A stretch of 64,000 nt of DNA from Ignelater luminosus. Taxonomy: Eukaryota > Arthropoda > Insecta > Coleoptera > Elateridae. Location of the stretch: the NCBI GenBank assembly GCA_011009095.1, contig VTPC01090705.1, positions 213,862 to 277,861 on the forward strand. Direction: 5' to 3'. This document shows, piece by piece, positions 33,140 to 44,880 of this stretch (position 1 is the stretch's first letter; each line of letters begins with the position of its first letter). The translations under genes were made by a program, and so were the position numbers. Under the pieces are notes generated by a model. It had not been told where the DNA came from. It worked only from the letters and a program-made list of their open reading frames with translations, and ran no database searches.

Positions 33140-35740
33140 CCTGTAACAATCACCCCTAAAGACTCCTCCTTTTTGTCCTTATCAATTTTTTTTCAATTAT
33201 TGTTCTGGTGGATACCAATTAAGACTATTTAGATACTACCAGAAGAAACCATGCCCCATAACTCTTCCTTATCTTATTGCAAGCCCTTTTGCAAGTAGAT
33301 ACAAATTGTTTTGTTGACCAAGTGCCCTTGTTTTGCTACTACTAGTTTGTCCTAGATGTCCCTTAACTTAAAATCTTTTTTTTAGTTCCTTCTCTTTTCA
33401 ATCTCTAAGTGCTGCAGCAAGTAGTTTTGTTTCAGCTTTGATACTAACCTATTCGATGGTAATAATTTCGTTAATAACTATACTTGAAAGATTTTCCTCT
33501 TTTTAAGTGTGTATGCAACTGCAGCTAGCTAAATTCACATTATTGTCTACTAATTTACGACTAGGGAGGCTTCTTTTTTTACCATAGTATCTTATCTTTG
33601 AAGTTAGCTCTGAACCGTTCCATTTTTAGGAATCTCCAAGAGTTAGTTACATTTGAATTGCAATGTCAAAGGGTGTAAGGTTTTTCAAGAAAATAATTTC
33701 AAGTGAAAAGTGTCTCTTCTGTACTACTTATTAAGTTCAGACCAGGTCTGGCTCTTTTGAAGTGAATTATTCTTAATGAATATAAGCAAAAGTTAAATGT
33801 ACATGAAAAATCGCATATTAGAGTTTGCTGCTATTTTTTTAATATAAATTTGAGAGTAAGGCTTTAAGAAGTCTGATTAAGAAAAACGTAACATTTCGTA
33901 AACTCTACTGACAGTTATCAACACACACTGAAAAAGGTAGATTTTTCTCCGTGTCACTTAATTCAATTTCGGAAATCTACGCAGATACGACACTTAGTAT
34001 CTTGACTGGCACTCCACATTTAAAATTACAGGTAACTTGTCCAAAGTTAAATTTATGGTTTCTTTTTTAAATTCTCTCCAATTTAGAAAAAATAATAAAT
34101 TCATTCATGCGTTAACGGTTTTATTCTTTCAGTTTATTCCTCTTAAATCAATAATAAAAAAATCCATACCTTTTCAATCTAAGACAGATTAGAATAAGAT
34201 AGAAATGTAAAAGAATAAAATAAAAGCCAAAAAAGTGGCTTCCAACTTAACATAGTTCGTTGATAAAATTTCCGACATGGTTTGTATATCATTTCTAAAG
34301 TAGTTATCAAGAAACTTTTATGGACGAATATAAAAAAGAAAAAAAATTCTTCTAGAAATAAAATTAATGGTTCGTTCTTAAATAGAAATTTTATACACAC
34401 ATGCATTCACATACTTAGATAGATTTGGAAGAGATGTTCAGAATTATTATTATCTAAGAGTTTTTACGACTTAAAGAGAAGTGAGTAAAAATTATTCAAG
34501 GTCGCTAAATATTTCCTTGCCCAGTGAATGAACCGTTCAAAAAGCTAGTTTTATTCGACACTCGACCTCCTGGCACAGGTTTGGTCGCCTTTTTAAAATG
34601 TATCAACAGGTGCCCACGTTACTCTATAACTTTCGACTTAGAACGTATTTTCTGACATAATAAATATGCATTCGTGTCATACGTTGAACGTTTTATTGCC
34701 GCAATATAACCGAGCAAGGCAGCAGCTATAATACAGCAGCAGCAGTAACAAAATGCGGAATATCTGTATAAATTATAAACGTATAAAAACAACAAATGTG
34801 TGAAAAGTTGTCAATATCGAAATTATTGCAGAGATTTTCTGCATTTATATATATTTGAGAAGAAAGAGCATGAATGTGTCTGTGTGTGTGTGTATATATG
34901 TACGTTAACAGTTATTGCCTGACGATTGCAATAGATTCAAGTTCATTGCATATTCATAGACCTACACTAGTCTCACATGACTAGTAATTAGAATTATTTG
35001 CACTTGGGTAATAAATTGATTATCTCCTGCTGCACGCACAGTAGCTCATTCCACTTTAATTATTTACTTTTGTACAGACTCTGTAAAACAGAAATCTTTA
35101 ACGCTGTACACGATAACTCTTCACAAATTACCTTGATAAAATATAAGATTCTATTGCTTCACAATAATTAAAATATGAATTCAAGAAAAAGAAGAACTGT
35201 ATTGGATTTCATTGTTTTTTCGTATTCTTTCGAATTTAGAAGGTTTTTCTCCAATGTGCAATTGCGCTTTGGAAAAAAGTCTTCAAAATTTTAATGATTC
35301 CGCCAGCAGATGCGTATCGCAAAGTTCAATATGCTCAATATTATGTGAATTACTACATCTGGTGTATTTAGTCACTTCTTTTCTTTTTCTAGTTAGAAAT
35401 GCCCAGATTTCTGTGAAATTTCGTCTAAAGATGCCACAATTTTATAGCAAACGATGCATATTTGAACCTAAAGTCACCAGGCTGCTAATATCGAATTCAG
35501 AATCAATAATATTTGTACTGCAACAGTACCTACAAAATTAATTCGAGATATAGTATTGATTACTGGTAAAACTGCCAATTATCGATATACCTAAATTTAA
35601 CGGTTTGCACATAATCAATAACACCGTCATTTGCTCGATTTATCAGCTTAAGGGTGATTATATAAATCCGGATTTCGTTTCGTTAAAATTATGTACGAGC
35701 ACGGGTCAGTTTTACTTTCCATTAACCTCCTTGCGAACCC
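33140..35740. other. AT-rich non-coding stretch with microsatellites
   Basis: Nothing gene-like is supported. A CAG run occurs at about 34733-34745 and a TG/TA run at about 34879-34902. Confidence 0.5.
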
Positions 35741-36690
35741 TGAATTAGGCCATCTCACATCACAAACGTGCACAATTGCAGCCAGTCTGATACAAGGTAA
35801 GATTCCATCCGATAGTTAGATTAAATTTCGCCAAGAAACGTTAAAAAATAGGAACGGAAAGTCCAATGTAAAGTCAACTCATAAAGTAATGTCGCAAAAT
35901 AATTTACATTTTGGTATTTAATATCTGAATTGATGATAATTTTTTCATATGTAAATACTAACTTGATAAACTGATTTTGATTAATCGATAGCTATTTATA
36001 AAATACAGAATTTTTCATTAAATGAGAAATTAAACGCTAAAATATAAAACATTTTGCAACATTACTTTATGAGTTGTTGACTGTACAACAAAGCCGCGTA
36101 GCGCCAATTCTATTTTTCAAAGAAATCAACATAAACTCGCGATAGGAACCCTTTCTATGCCGATGGCTTTCAAAACGTATCTTTAAATGCTTTCTGTACA
36201 AGGTTGGCTGTTCGATGTAATCGTAAAGAAACAATCCCGATTGCGAACTACCTTAGGTGGCTTTATAGAATGCAAACCTTGAATTTCCCTTGTAGATGCA
36301 AACTCGCGCCAAGACGTAGTAAGACCGCGCGAAGCGCCGATTTTGTTTTTCAAAGAAATCAACTAGCAATCGTAGTAGGAGCGCTTTTTCTGCTGATGGT
36401 TTTCAAAATGTAAGAGATGAGACGAGACGCTCTGAAACTACTTCTATTTGCTCGCTTTTGCTATCTGTTTAAACAACCCTGAAAGCCGGCAGCCAACAAG
36501 AGGGATAGTACACGCGACGTTTGCTTCCCAAACTGGGACGAATTAAGAGTTTTAAAAAACTGTAAAACTTGAATTTACTTTCGGGTGCGAGCTTGCGCTG
36601 GTGGCTTATTAAAGGCTAAAACCAGATGGTGGACTACTGCAGGTAGCCTGATAGAGCTCAAGCCCAAACTTGCTCAAAAAATTGATATAC
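35741..36690. repeat. Outlying copy of the ~300-bp repeat family found at 41.8-48.1 kb
   Basis: 35755-35870 matches 42025-42145 (acaattgcagccag(t/c)ctgat, then cgccaa(g)aaacgt). 36086-36210 matches 42146-42275 (acaacaaagccgcg(t/g)agc, then gctttcaaaacgta). 36420-36680 matches about 42790-43100 (aagagggata(g/a)tacacgcga and cctgatagagct). Order is conserved, so this is a segmental copy about 6.3 kb from its partner. The 36086 junction is interrupted by a MITE. Confidence 0.75.
35871..36083. mobile_element. 213-bp MITE of Tc1/mariner type
   Basis: The left terminus aagtcaactcataaagtaat (35871) and the right terminus (ending gttgttgactg at 36083) are inverted repeats of about 30 bases, sharing TCATAAAGTAATG and GCAAAAT and differing by a 3-base AAC and one substitution. 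TA flanks both ends (35869-35870, 36084-36085). The interior is AT-rich without coding capacity. The paralogous repeat copy at about 42120-42160 lacks the insert and provides an empty site. Confidence 0.8.
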
Positions 36691-37990
36691 ATATGGTTTC
36701 GCCTTCCGTTAACCTTCTTGTGAAATCTATGTACAAACACGAGTTCAGCTTTGCCGTTTGACAACCACTTGGAAAAATAAAGTTCTGATTAATTTCTTTA
36801 CTTCTTGCTAAAATCATACTCAATTCCGTTAACCTTCTCGTCAAAACTATGTTCGAATATGGTTCAGGCTTCAACCTCTATCAATGATCTCGGAAGAATC
36901 ATGTGTTTGTTTTCCATGAACGTCCTTAAGAAGATCGTGAACTATCCATCATTAATCTTTTCGAGTAAATTATGTTTTTATAAGAATTATGCAGCGTCCT
37001 CCATTAAAACCTTCTTGAGGAATTTATACATCAACATATCTTAGGATTTGCCTTCCGTAATTCTTCTTCTGAAATGTATCGGGCTTCTTCCATCAACTAT
37101 ACACGAATATGGATTTACTTTGCCTCTCATTAACCTTCTAGGGGAAACTTGTACACGAACATGAGAAAATCTTCACCTTCCATGGATCTTCTGAAATGCT
37201 TATCAAAACGAGCTGGGCTTCCTCTCTTATCAATCTGTTTGGAAAAGTCATTTAAGCAGGACGAGTTTCAAACCTTCCTAAGAAGAAATCAAGTAGGGCT
37301 TCGCCCTCCACTACTCACAACTCTAAATTTATTCTTCGTTAAAGCTTCTTGCAAAGAAATTTATACACGGCCAGGGTTTTGTGTCGGTCATTCCTTCCAA
37401 TAATCGTCTCGATAAATTTATTTACGAGCACGCCTTCCGTTATCTTCTCTTGAGAACTATGTACAAACATGGATTGAGCTTCGTTCTCTACCAATCTTAG
37501 AAAAGCCATATAAGCAGGACGAGTTGCGAATCATCTTAAGAAGAACTCAAGCAGGCATTCGCCCTCCACTACTCACAGCTCTGAATTTATCCTTCATTAA
37601 AGCTTCTTAAAAAGAAATCTATACACGGCCAGGGCTTTGTGACGGCCATTCCCTCCAATAATTGTCTCGACAAATTTATTTACGAGCAAGCCTTCCATTA
37701 TCTTCTCTTGAGAACTATGTACGAACATGGATTGAGCTTCGTTCTCTACCAATCTTAAAAAAGCCATGTGAGCAGGACGAGTGTCTAACCCTCTTAAGAA
37801 ATCTAAACAAACACGAATCGAGTTTCGACCTTCGATAATCTAGGTGGCAATAACATGTACGACCACTTCTTGAGACAACTGTGCCCTCCATCAAGCTTCT
37901 CGAAAAATCTATACACGAAGACGGATTAGACTTTGACTTCGTGAAAATTCTTTTCGAACACAGGCGGATTTGATTAGAAAAATTCATGTG
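36690..37990. repeat. Tandem array of ~257-bp units
   Basis: The phrase 'aagcaggacgagt' (or 'gagcaggacgagt') recurs near 37256, 37513 and 37769, and 'cttctcttgagaactatgta' near 37442 and 37694, giving a ~252-257-bp period over about three units. The left part (36700-37150) is made of shorter, looser copies of 'aaccttct(t/c)g' plus 'atgta(c)...aaca(c/t)g'. No coding capacity is supported. Confidence 0.7.
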
Positions 37991-38230
37991 AACAGGAGAA
38001 GTCCCGAAGCTTCTTAAGAAGACTGCACCAACATGGGTGGGACAATAATAATTGTATGTACAAACAAGTGAGGTAATGCTTTGTACCCTACTGATTATAT
38101 GTCTCTTCAGCTATTGAATGACCACATCTGACACACGAAAAGGAAGAGAAATCATTTTGTTAGTGATACGTCTGCGAACCAGATTTTCCTAGATGTTGCT
38201 ATTCTTTGAGTTACAAAATCTAAAAGCAAA

Positions 38231-38484
38231 TCAAATCAGAGGCTGATGCTCACTCTTTGAAAGGACGTGGAGGTGGGTGCAGGCTTGTAAATGTTGAACT
38301 CGAGAAATAAAATTGCTGAGTGCTTCAGGATTGTTAAAGTGAGACGTTTCAGAATGTTTTCTATTTTGGTTTGGAGGTCTTGTACTTGCAAACAGACTTG
38401 GCTCAAAAATTGCAAATTGATCACATGATAAAAGTTCGGTGGCCAGTTGGTGAAAAGAAAATAACATTCCTTGGTTGACAACAT
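38231..38484 (-). CDS. Two overlapping unrecognised open frames (82 and 78 codons)
   Basis: ATG 38484 starts one frame (LSQVCLQVQDLQTKIENIL) and a second frame is open over nearly the same bases (FHQLATELLSCDQFAIFEP). Base composition is more balanced than in the flanks, hinting at a decayed coding fragment. No family was recognised in either frame, and at most one could be real. Confidence 0.2.
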
Positions 38485-38489
38485 GAAGA

Positions 38490-40030
38490 GTCTTCGAGCA
38501 TCTCGTACAAGAATGTTAAGTCAGGTTTTGTTTCTTATTTGAGAAGATGATAGTAGGTACTTCGTAGTGGATAAGCCTAGAAGGTTGGGTCGCGATCACA
38601 AAAGATTGCATTTCTGCTGTGGAATGGCTGAGGATCAACTAAATCTTGTATGGGCTGATTTTGATTGACTCGACAGAATCAAGTTCGTAATCATGAGAAC
38701 TTTTTCAAGATATAAATAAATTTTCCAGAAATGTTGGATCTGTCTATAGAGCAATGGGCATTTTAATAATCCCACAGCTTCAATGTTTCTTTGGCAAACC
38801 CCACTAATTTATTCCAAGACACAATTCAAACCTGAAATTTCTGCTTCGAAATTCTGTACTTTAGGAATGAAGTTTCTTCTGTTAAAAATTGTTTTTTGGT
38901 AAATAGAAGAGAAGCTACTCTCAGCGATTTTCTATCGGATGAAGGCTACATCAGCAAGTCTATTTCGTTTGATATCTTGGCCACGTTATCTATGGATTGC
39001 TCAGGGATCGCAAAGCACAAAGTTTAACTTTTAGAAGAATTTTCTTGAAACGGTATTCGTATCTTTCTATCTAGTGGTCCGAACGCAATCCTCAAAACCA
39101 TAAAACATAAAATTGACAAAGTTATTATTAGGTGTAGAAAATACTCTGAAGGTTTTGCTGTAACGAAGCGATAGATTGATCGCGAAAGACCAAAAACCAA
39201 TCAGTTATGAGCCCAAGGAAAAAAATGCAAAATAATTGTCAGGAAGGCATACAGGAAAAAGAACAAATTGCTAATTACTAACTAGAAGGATCTTCAAGTA
39301 CCTTTAAATGACGACGGATACTTTTCTAAACTACAATTTGTTATAATGATTGAGATTTTGATTCAAAATAAAGATAAAGAGTAACTACCCATATACACAT
39401 TTACATCCGCCCTGATTAATAATGATAACTGGTAGGAGTAATATTTACATTAATATTATGAAGTTATCGGCTCCATCAAAATCAATGATGTGGGATACAT
39501 TTACCGTGCGCGTTAATGACCCATTTAATCGTGAACTAACAACTAACATTAACTGAAATTTCTATTCAAAACGAAAACTCTCTCTGTATATACTAAATCT
39601 CAAAAGACAAAGTTCATATAGAAATTGTTTTGGCAACAAAAATAATTTACACTTCAAAAATTCCTTTTATTCTGATTCATCACCAGACTGCTCCAAAAAT
39701 TATAATTAAACCTAGCAGCAAAACGACTACCTGCTTTAAAAGTTGGCACTTGTACACTTTTAGTACGAGTTACAACTAAAATAAACATTGATATTAGTGT
39801 CTGTAAGAGAGCAAATAAACGTCCTATAAAAAAACCTGATATTATACAACAACATTATTTCTTCCTCTTCTTCAATGAATTTACGCGATAAACTATTTAT
39901 GTGTTTATTTTGCTAGTTCTTCATTGAGAATTTTATAATTTTATTATACGCAACGATGCAGGCAATTACGAAACCGGAAACAACTTCAGTCAATTTTAAA
40001 GATAATTACGAAAAATTATGAAACGCCGAC
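38490..40030. other. Non-coding stretch
   Basis: No recognisable gene; 38560-39100 is of mixed composition and may be decayed transposon sequence, then AT-rich. 37990-38230 likewise shows nothing. Confidence 0.45.
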
Positions 40031-40035
40031 GCAAA

Positions 40036-40450
40036 AATGCAGTCTATATAAGAGAAAAGAGTAAAGACGACCACATGCTCGAGGTTACCACGACTTGTTC
40101 ATAATATGCGGGTGCCAACCTGAACGGCTTAGGCGTCTTCCTCCATCAAGATTTTGCTACAGTTTCGCAAAACAAACAACTTTCAGTTACCAGCACATAA
40201 AATTATACATCGAACAGCGCGCTACACCGTGCCCCAAGGATTCCAACAAGGCCCCCTATTATTATATAAAAATCATAAACAAACACGAAAACCTTAAAGC
40301 ATTCCGTAACATGACGAGAATTCAGTGACTATAATAGGTCGTGCAGTGCAGCGGTCGTGAGTGATAGCTGTCAGACTTTGGTTACCCGCCGGAGGGCGGG
40401 TCGCGACCCGGAATATCGCCGAGCTGTACGCTGCTTATAGTATAGTATGT
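40036..40450 (+). promoter_or_regulatory. Candidate promoter / 5' leader with TATA box and GC palindromes
   Basis: A TATA box (ctatataag, 40044-40052) precedes about 350 bp of balanced-composition sequence. At 40384-40411 two overlapping inverted repeats occur: cccgcc/ggcggg around ggag, and the perfect palindrome gggtcgcgaccc. The minus strand also has a TATA-like 'ctataagcagc' at about 40433-40443, pointing toward apterous. Short open frames on the plus strand (40095-40328, 40447-40695) match no family. Direction and target gene are undetermined. Confidence 0.35.
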
Positions 40451-41830
40451 TGTTGTGTGGCAAACAGCACGCGCTTTTAACAAACACTTTTTCCTTTTAT
40501 AAAAAGACAACCGACAAGAACGACGTTGCTGATGGGAATTACCTTGCTAATGAAAGAGAGAATTCAATTAATTACACCGTAATCATTACGTCTATTATGA
40601 AGATGTTATGTTATCGTTGCGGGGCATTTCCGAGAGAGTCTCGAGAAGATCATATCAATTATTTTACTTGGATGTGGGTTAATGGATGGCTATAAAGTTG
40701 CAACAACAAATTTCAGTTTTATATACTACGTCCACGCAAGATCACGAACTTTTCGAAACTTTTGACAAATTGTGCATTCTAGAAAGAAGGGTACTCCAGC
40801 GAGCGATATCATTGAAATCGTTGCAAAAATCATAACGAACGACCGACCTAATTTTGATAATTGGTGTTATTAGATCATCTTCATTAATGAGCTGCAAAAA
40901 GTTCTCAAGATTAATTCACTTTTATTTTCTTTATTACATTTGAAATGAATCTTCAGGTTTGTAACGTTAAAATTGCAATTCTCACCAGCCCACTAAGAAA
41001 TTGCAATGCTTAAGAATTACCTACCTTAAAATATGACTTACTGCTGTAAGAAAAGACAAGGACAGTTTTATGGTTTGATAATAAAATATTCCAAGCTGAA
41101 GATTGTACTTTATTTTAATTAGTCAAATGTTGGCTTGACAAAGTTGAGATCTTTCAATGAACCTCACCTAAGACAGTTAAACTTAATCTAACCTAACTTT
41201 CCTTAGACCTAACCTAAGTCGACTTTTAGAAATAATTAAACATAACGAGGCGTCCAGCTTTTCCAATCGAAAAAGTTATGTCTCTTTTGTTCTTGATCCA
41301 AATACATTTATAATGAAACAGCAGGAGTTAAATGGTGCAGCCAGGTTAGATTTTCTGTATTGTTGCAACGAACATTTTGAACCAACGCAGTGCTGACAGT
41401 TGAGTGTGTTAGACTAGACGAAATCCTCAAACCGATTGAACTTTTCAAGGTAATCAGGCTTTTCGATATTCATTAAAAACGATCTCATACTTTTCAAGTT
41501 CGTGACTGATTTATTGCAATTACTGGGTCAAACCAAACTGGTTCCAAACACTGCTGACCATCTAGCTAAGACGGGAAGTACTATCAAAACGAAGTTTCAT
41601 AATTAAAAGCTAGACACTGATGGATATTTTTCCAAAATTGATCAAATTACGAAACCACTTAATGCCTCTGTAGACACATCGTTAGACCACAACATTCTAA
41701 AGGTTTCGTTCGTGTCTATCAACACATTCAACAAAAGTGTCTGTGCAGATTTTCACAATCTGTTTTTGGTTGCTCACTGCAGAACGCAGCTGTTCATCGT
41801 AAGTAGATTCTTGAGGGATTAAGATCAATA
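40451..41830. other. Mixed-composition non-coding stretch
   Basis: No supported gene. An 82-codon frame at 40447-40695 is unrecognised. 41175-41215 carries four 'taacctaa/aatctaacc'-like words, a weak resemblance to the insect TTAGG telomere repeat. Confidence 0.4.
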
Positions 41831-41834
41831 CTTA

Positions 41835-44800
41835 CCTAGTACAGGTGCAGCTCGATCTTATAAAGATTTCTTTCAAAAAACTTCAAAGAAGAAAATCTCA
41901 AAGCGCTTCTTCCACTGACGATTTTAATAATGAATTTTTTGGCCGCTTGCTGCAGAAGATAAGCAGATGGTTCAGCAAGTAAAGGAAAAAAGTAGTACAT
42001 GTTAAAGCTTGAAAGAGGCCACCTCAAATCTTCACAATTGCAGCCAGCCTGATAGAAGGTAAAATATCGTCCGAAAGCTAGATTAACTTTCGCCAAAAAA
42101 TGTGAAAAAAAAGAGGAGCGAAAATCCCAACGTAGGCTTCCATACAACAAAGCCGCGGAGCACCAATTTTATTTTTCAAAGAAATTAACTTTAAATCGCG
42201 ACAAGAAGGCTTTTTCTGTCGTTGGCTTTCAAAACGTACCTTTGACTGCTCTCTGTAAAGGGCTAGCTAGTAGATGGATTAGTGAGCAAAAATTCTGATT
42301 GCCGGCCACCGTAGGTGGCTTGGTAGAAGGTACAGCCTGAATTACCCTGGTAAAGAGCAAACCCGATCATGCGCCAAGACCGCACAGCGCCGATCTTGTT
42401 TTCGAAGAAGTCAACTAGGAATCGCAATAAGAATGCTGATGGTTTTAAAAATGCATTTTTGACTGTTTGTAGAGAAAACCTCTGTGGTTCGGTGTGTCTT
42501 CCTCCTTAGTAATAAGTACGTGTACGAGATCAGAGGTGAAAGATCTCGAGAAACGTTAAACAACAATAACACAAACTGCAACTGGCCTGCAGTTGCTGGA
42601 AGGCCTGATGAATCAAACAAATATAATCGCGCAAGTTTAATTTATTTAGACGAAAGATGATAATATTACGAGGATAGTAGAGAATGTAATATCACTAGAT
42701 GGAACTTTCTCTGGGACGTTCTGCTAAATCCAAAGATAAGGATCTCGCTCAATCCAAATTTAAATGTTTGTCGAAAGCAAACTACTGACTTAGGCCGCTC
42801 TGAAACTATCTCTACCCACTCCGAACAGATTCTAGAGAATCTAAACTATCATAAAGATAAAAACAAAAGCATTCAAATTATCCGTTTGTACTCTCTGTTT
42901 AAACAACCTTGAGAGTCCGCAACCAATAAGAGGGATAATACACGCGAGATTTGCTTCTCAAACGGGGACGAATTCAGGATTTAAGAAACTTGAATTTACT
43001 TCCGGCTGCGGACCTGCGCAGGTGACTTATTAAAACCTAAAATCGAATAGTAGGCTACCGTAGGTGGCCTGATAGAGCTGAATCCCAAACGTGCACCATA
43101 GCAGCAAGCATGATAAAAAGTAAAATCGCATTGACAACCAAATTAACTACCCCAAAGAAACGTGAGCGTAAGCGCGCAGTAGACAATAAAATCGCGAAGT
43201 GCTAATTTCGTTTTTTGAAAAATCAACTTGTAATCGCGATAATAATGCTTTTGCTGCAAACTAAACTTTGTTTGTTTATTGTGGAAAGTTTATGGAAGGC
43301 AGAGCTTGATAATGAACCACTGCAAGTAGCTTAGTGAAAAGAAAAGACCGATCATGAGCCAGGAAGATATGAAAGGCCGAATTGGGCCCTGGTGGTAGAA
43401 AATAAATCCTCAACGTGCGCCATTGCAGCTAGTCTGGCAGAGACTTAAATTTTGACAACAAAATTAACTTCCTTAAATAAACATAAAAGAATAGGAAAGT
43501 AAAGCATCCGTGCAACAAAATCGCAAAATGCTGGTTTCATTCCGTCACCTTAGAATGCTTCTTCTACTGAGAACTATCAAAATGTACTTTTGACTGCTGT
43601 TTTTAGAAGATGATAGAGTTCAATAGTGCGTCGTCGGAATTGGCTTGGTGAAGGACAAAGCTCAATTGTAGACCACTGCAGGTGACCTGGTACAGGATAA
43701 ACTCGGTCGTGCGTCATCCTATCCTGATAGAATCTAACCACCAAATTAACTCTTTGTTTTAAGAACTCAACTTGATATAAAGAACATTTATTTTGCTGAC
43801 GGCTTTCAAAATAATTTTTAACCGTTGGTTGAAAGAAATGGACTGTTGGAGTCCGAAGATCTCGAGAAACTTCAACAAGAATAACACAAACTGCAACTGC
43901 AAAGAAGTTAACTTGGAATTGCAATAAAAACACTTTTTCCACTCTCAACCCTCAAAATATAATTCTTAACTGCTTGCTGTAGAAGGTTGAGCTGCTGGAG
44001 AGTAGAATTTGATAATGGGCGACTGTAGGTCGCACAATTAAAAGGCAAAGCGCAATTGTGACCTGGTGGAAGGCAAAGCTCTATTGTGGGGAACCACAAC
44101 AAAGCTTGATCCTTCAAGTTCCCTCAAGAAACTCCAAACTGCATTTTCCGGTGACGACTTTAAAAAGTGGTTTTTGAACGCTTGCTGTAGAAGAGGGACT
44201 GATGGTAAACGGAATCCGGCAATGAGCCACAGCAAGTGATTTAGCGAAGAAAAATGTGTCAACCTAAATTAGGTCATCTAGAACGTGCACAATTGTAATC
44301 AATCTAAAGTCAAGTTAAACTCAACCTGATAACTAGATTAACTTCCGGCAAAAAACGTTAAAAAGCAGGAGTGCTGAATCGCTATATAAATGCTTTTACC
44401 ACGGATGACTTTCAAAATGTATTCTTGACTGTTTTCTGTAGAAATGATAACTTCATTGAATACAAAGCCTGATTAGTGCGACTGTATTGAAGCCTGCTTT
44501 AAACCAGCTCAGGTGACCTACTGCAGGGTAAATCCTATCATGTGTCATTACAGCCAGCCTCCAAGAAGCTTAAAAGAAAAAAACAGGAGCGCAGTAAGCG
44601 ACGTAGGTATCAGTGCAACAAGACCCGAAAGAGTTATTAGTTTCGGTTTCTTTATTTGGAATCACAACAAGAACGCTTTTTCGCTGATGGCCTTTGCAAT
44701 TTATTTTTGACTACTTGTTGTAGAGAAAAGGCTGCTGAAGAGCTAAATCCTGTAACGGGCCATTGCAGATGCATTATTATAGTCAGGCCAGGTAGCTTGG

Positions 44801-44880
44801 TAATAGAAGGCAAAATATGAATTCAATGAATCACAGAAGAAAGAACTCCATCTAACAACCAAATTAACTTTTCTCAAAAA
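41835..44880. repeat. ~300-bp repeat family, diverged left part of the array
   Basis: Units are recognisable by 'caacaaa(g/a)(c/t)cgcg(g/a)agc', 'ggctttcaaaa', 'cgtaggtggc' and 'gcgccat...cagcca', for example at 42146, 43190, 43518 and 44625. Spacing is irregular and units are more diverged than further right. Several short open frames on the minus strand are by-products. Confidence 0.65.

Noticed and set aside
41175-41215. Interstitial insect telomere repeat (TTAGG)n
   Set aside because: Only a few imperfect taacctaa-type words, not a regular array.
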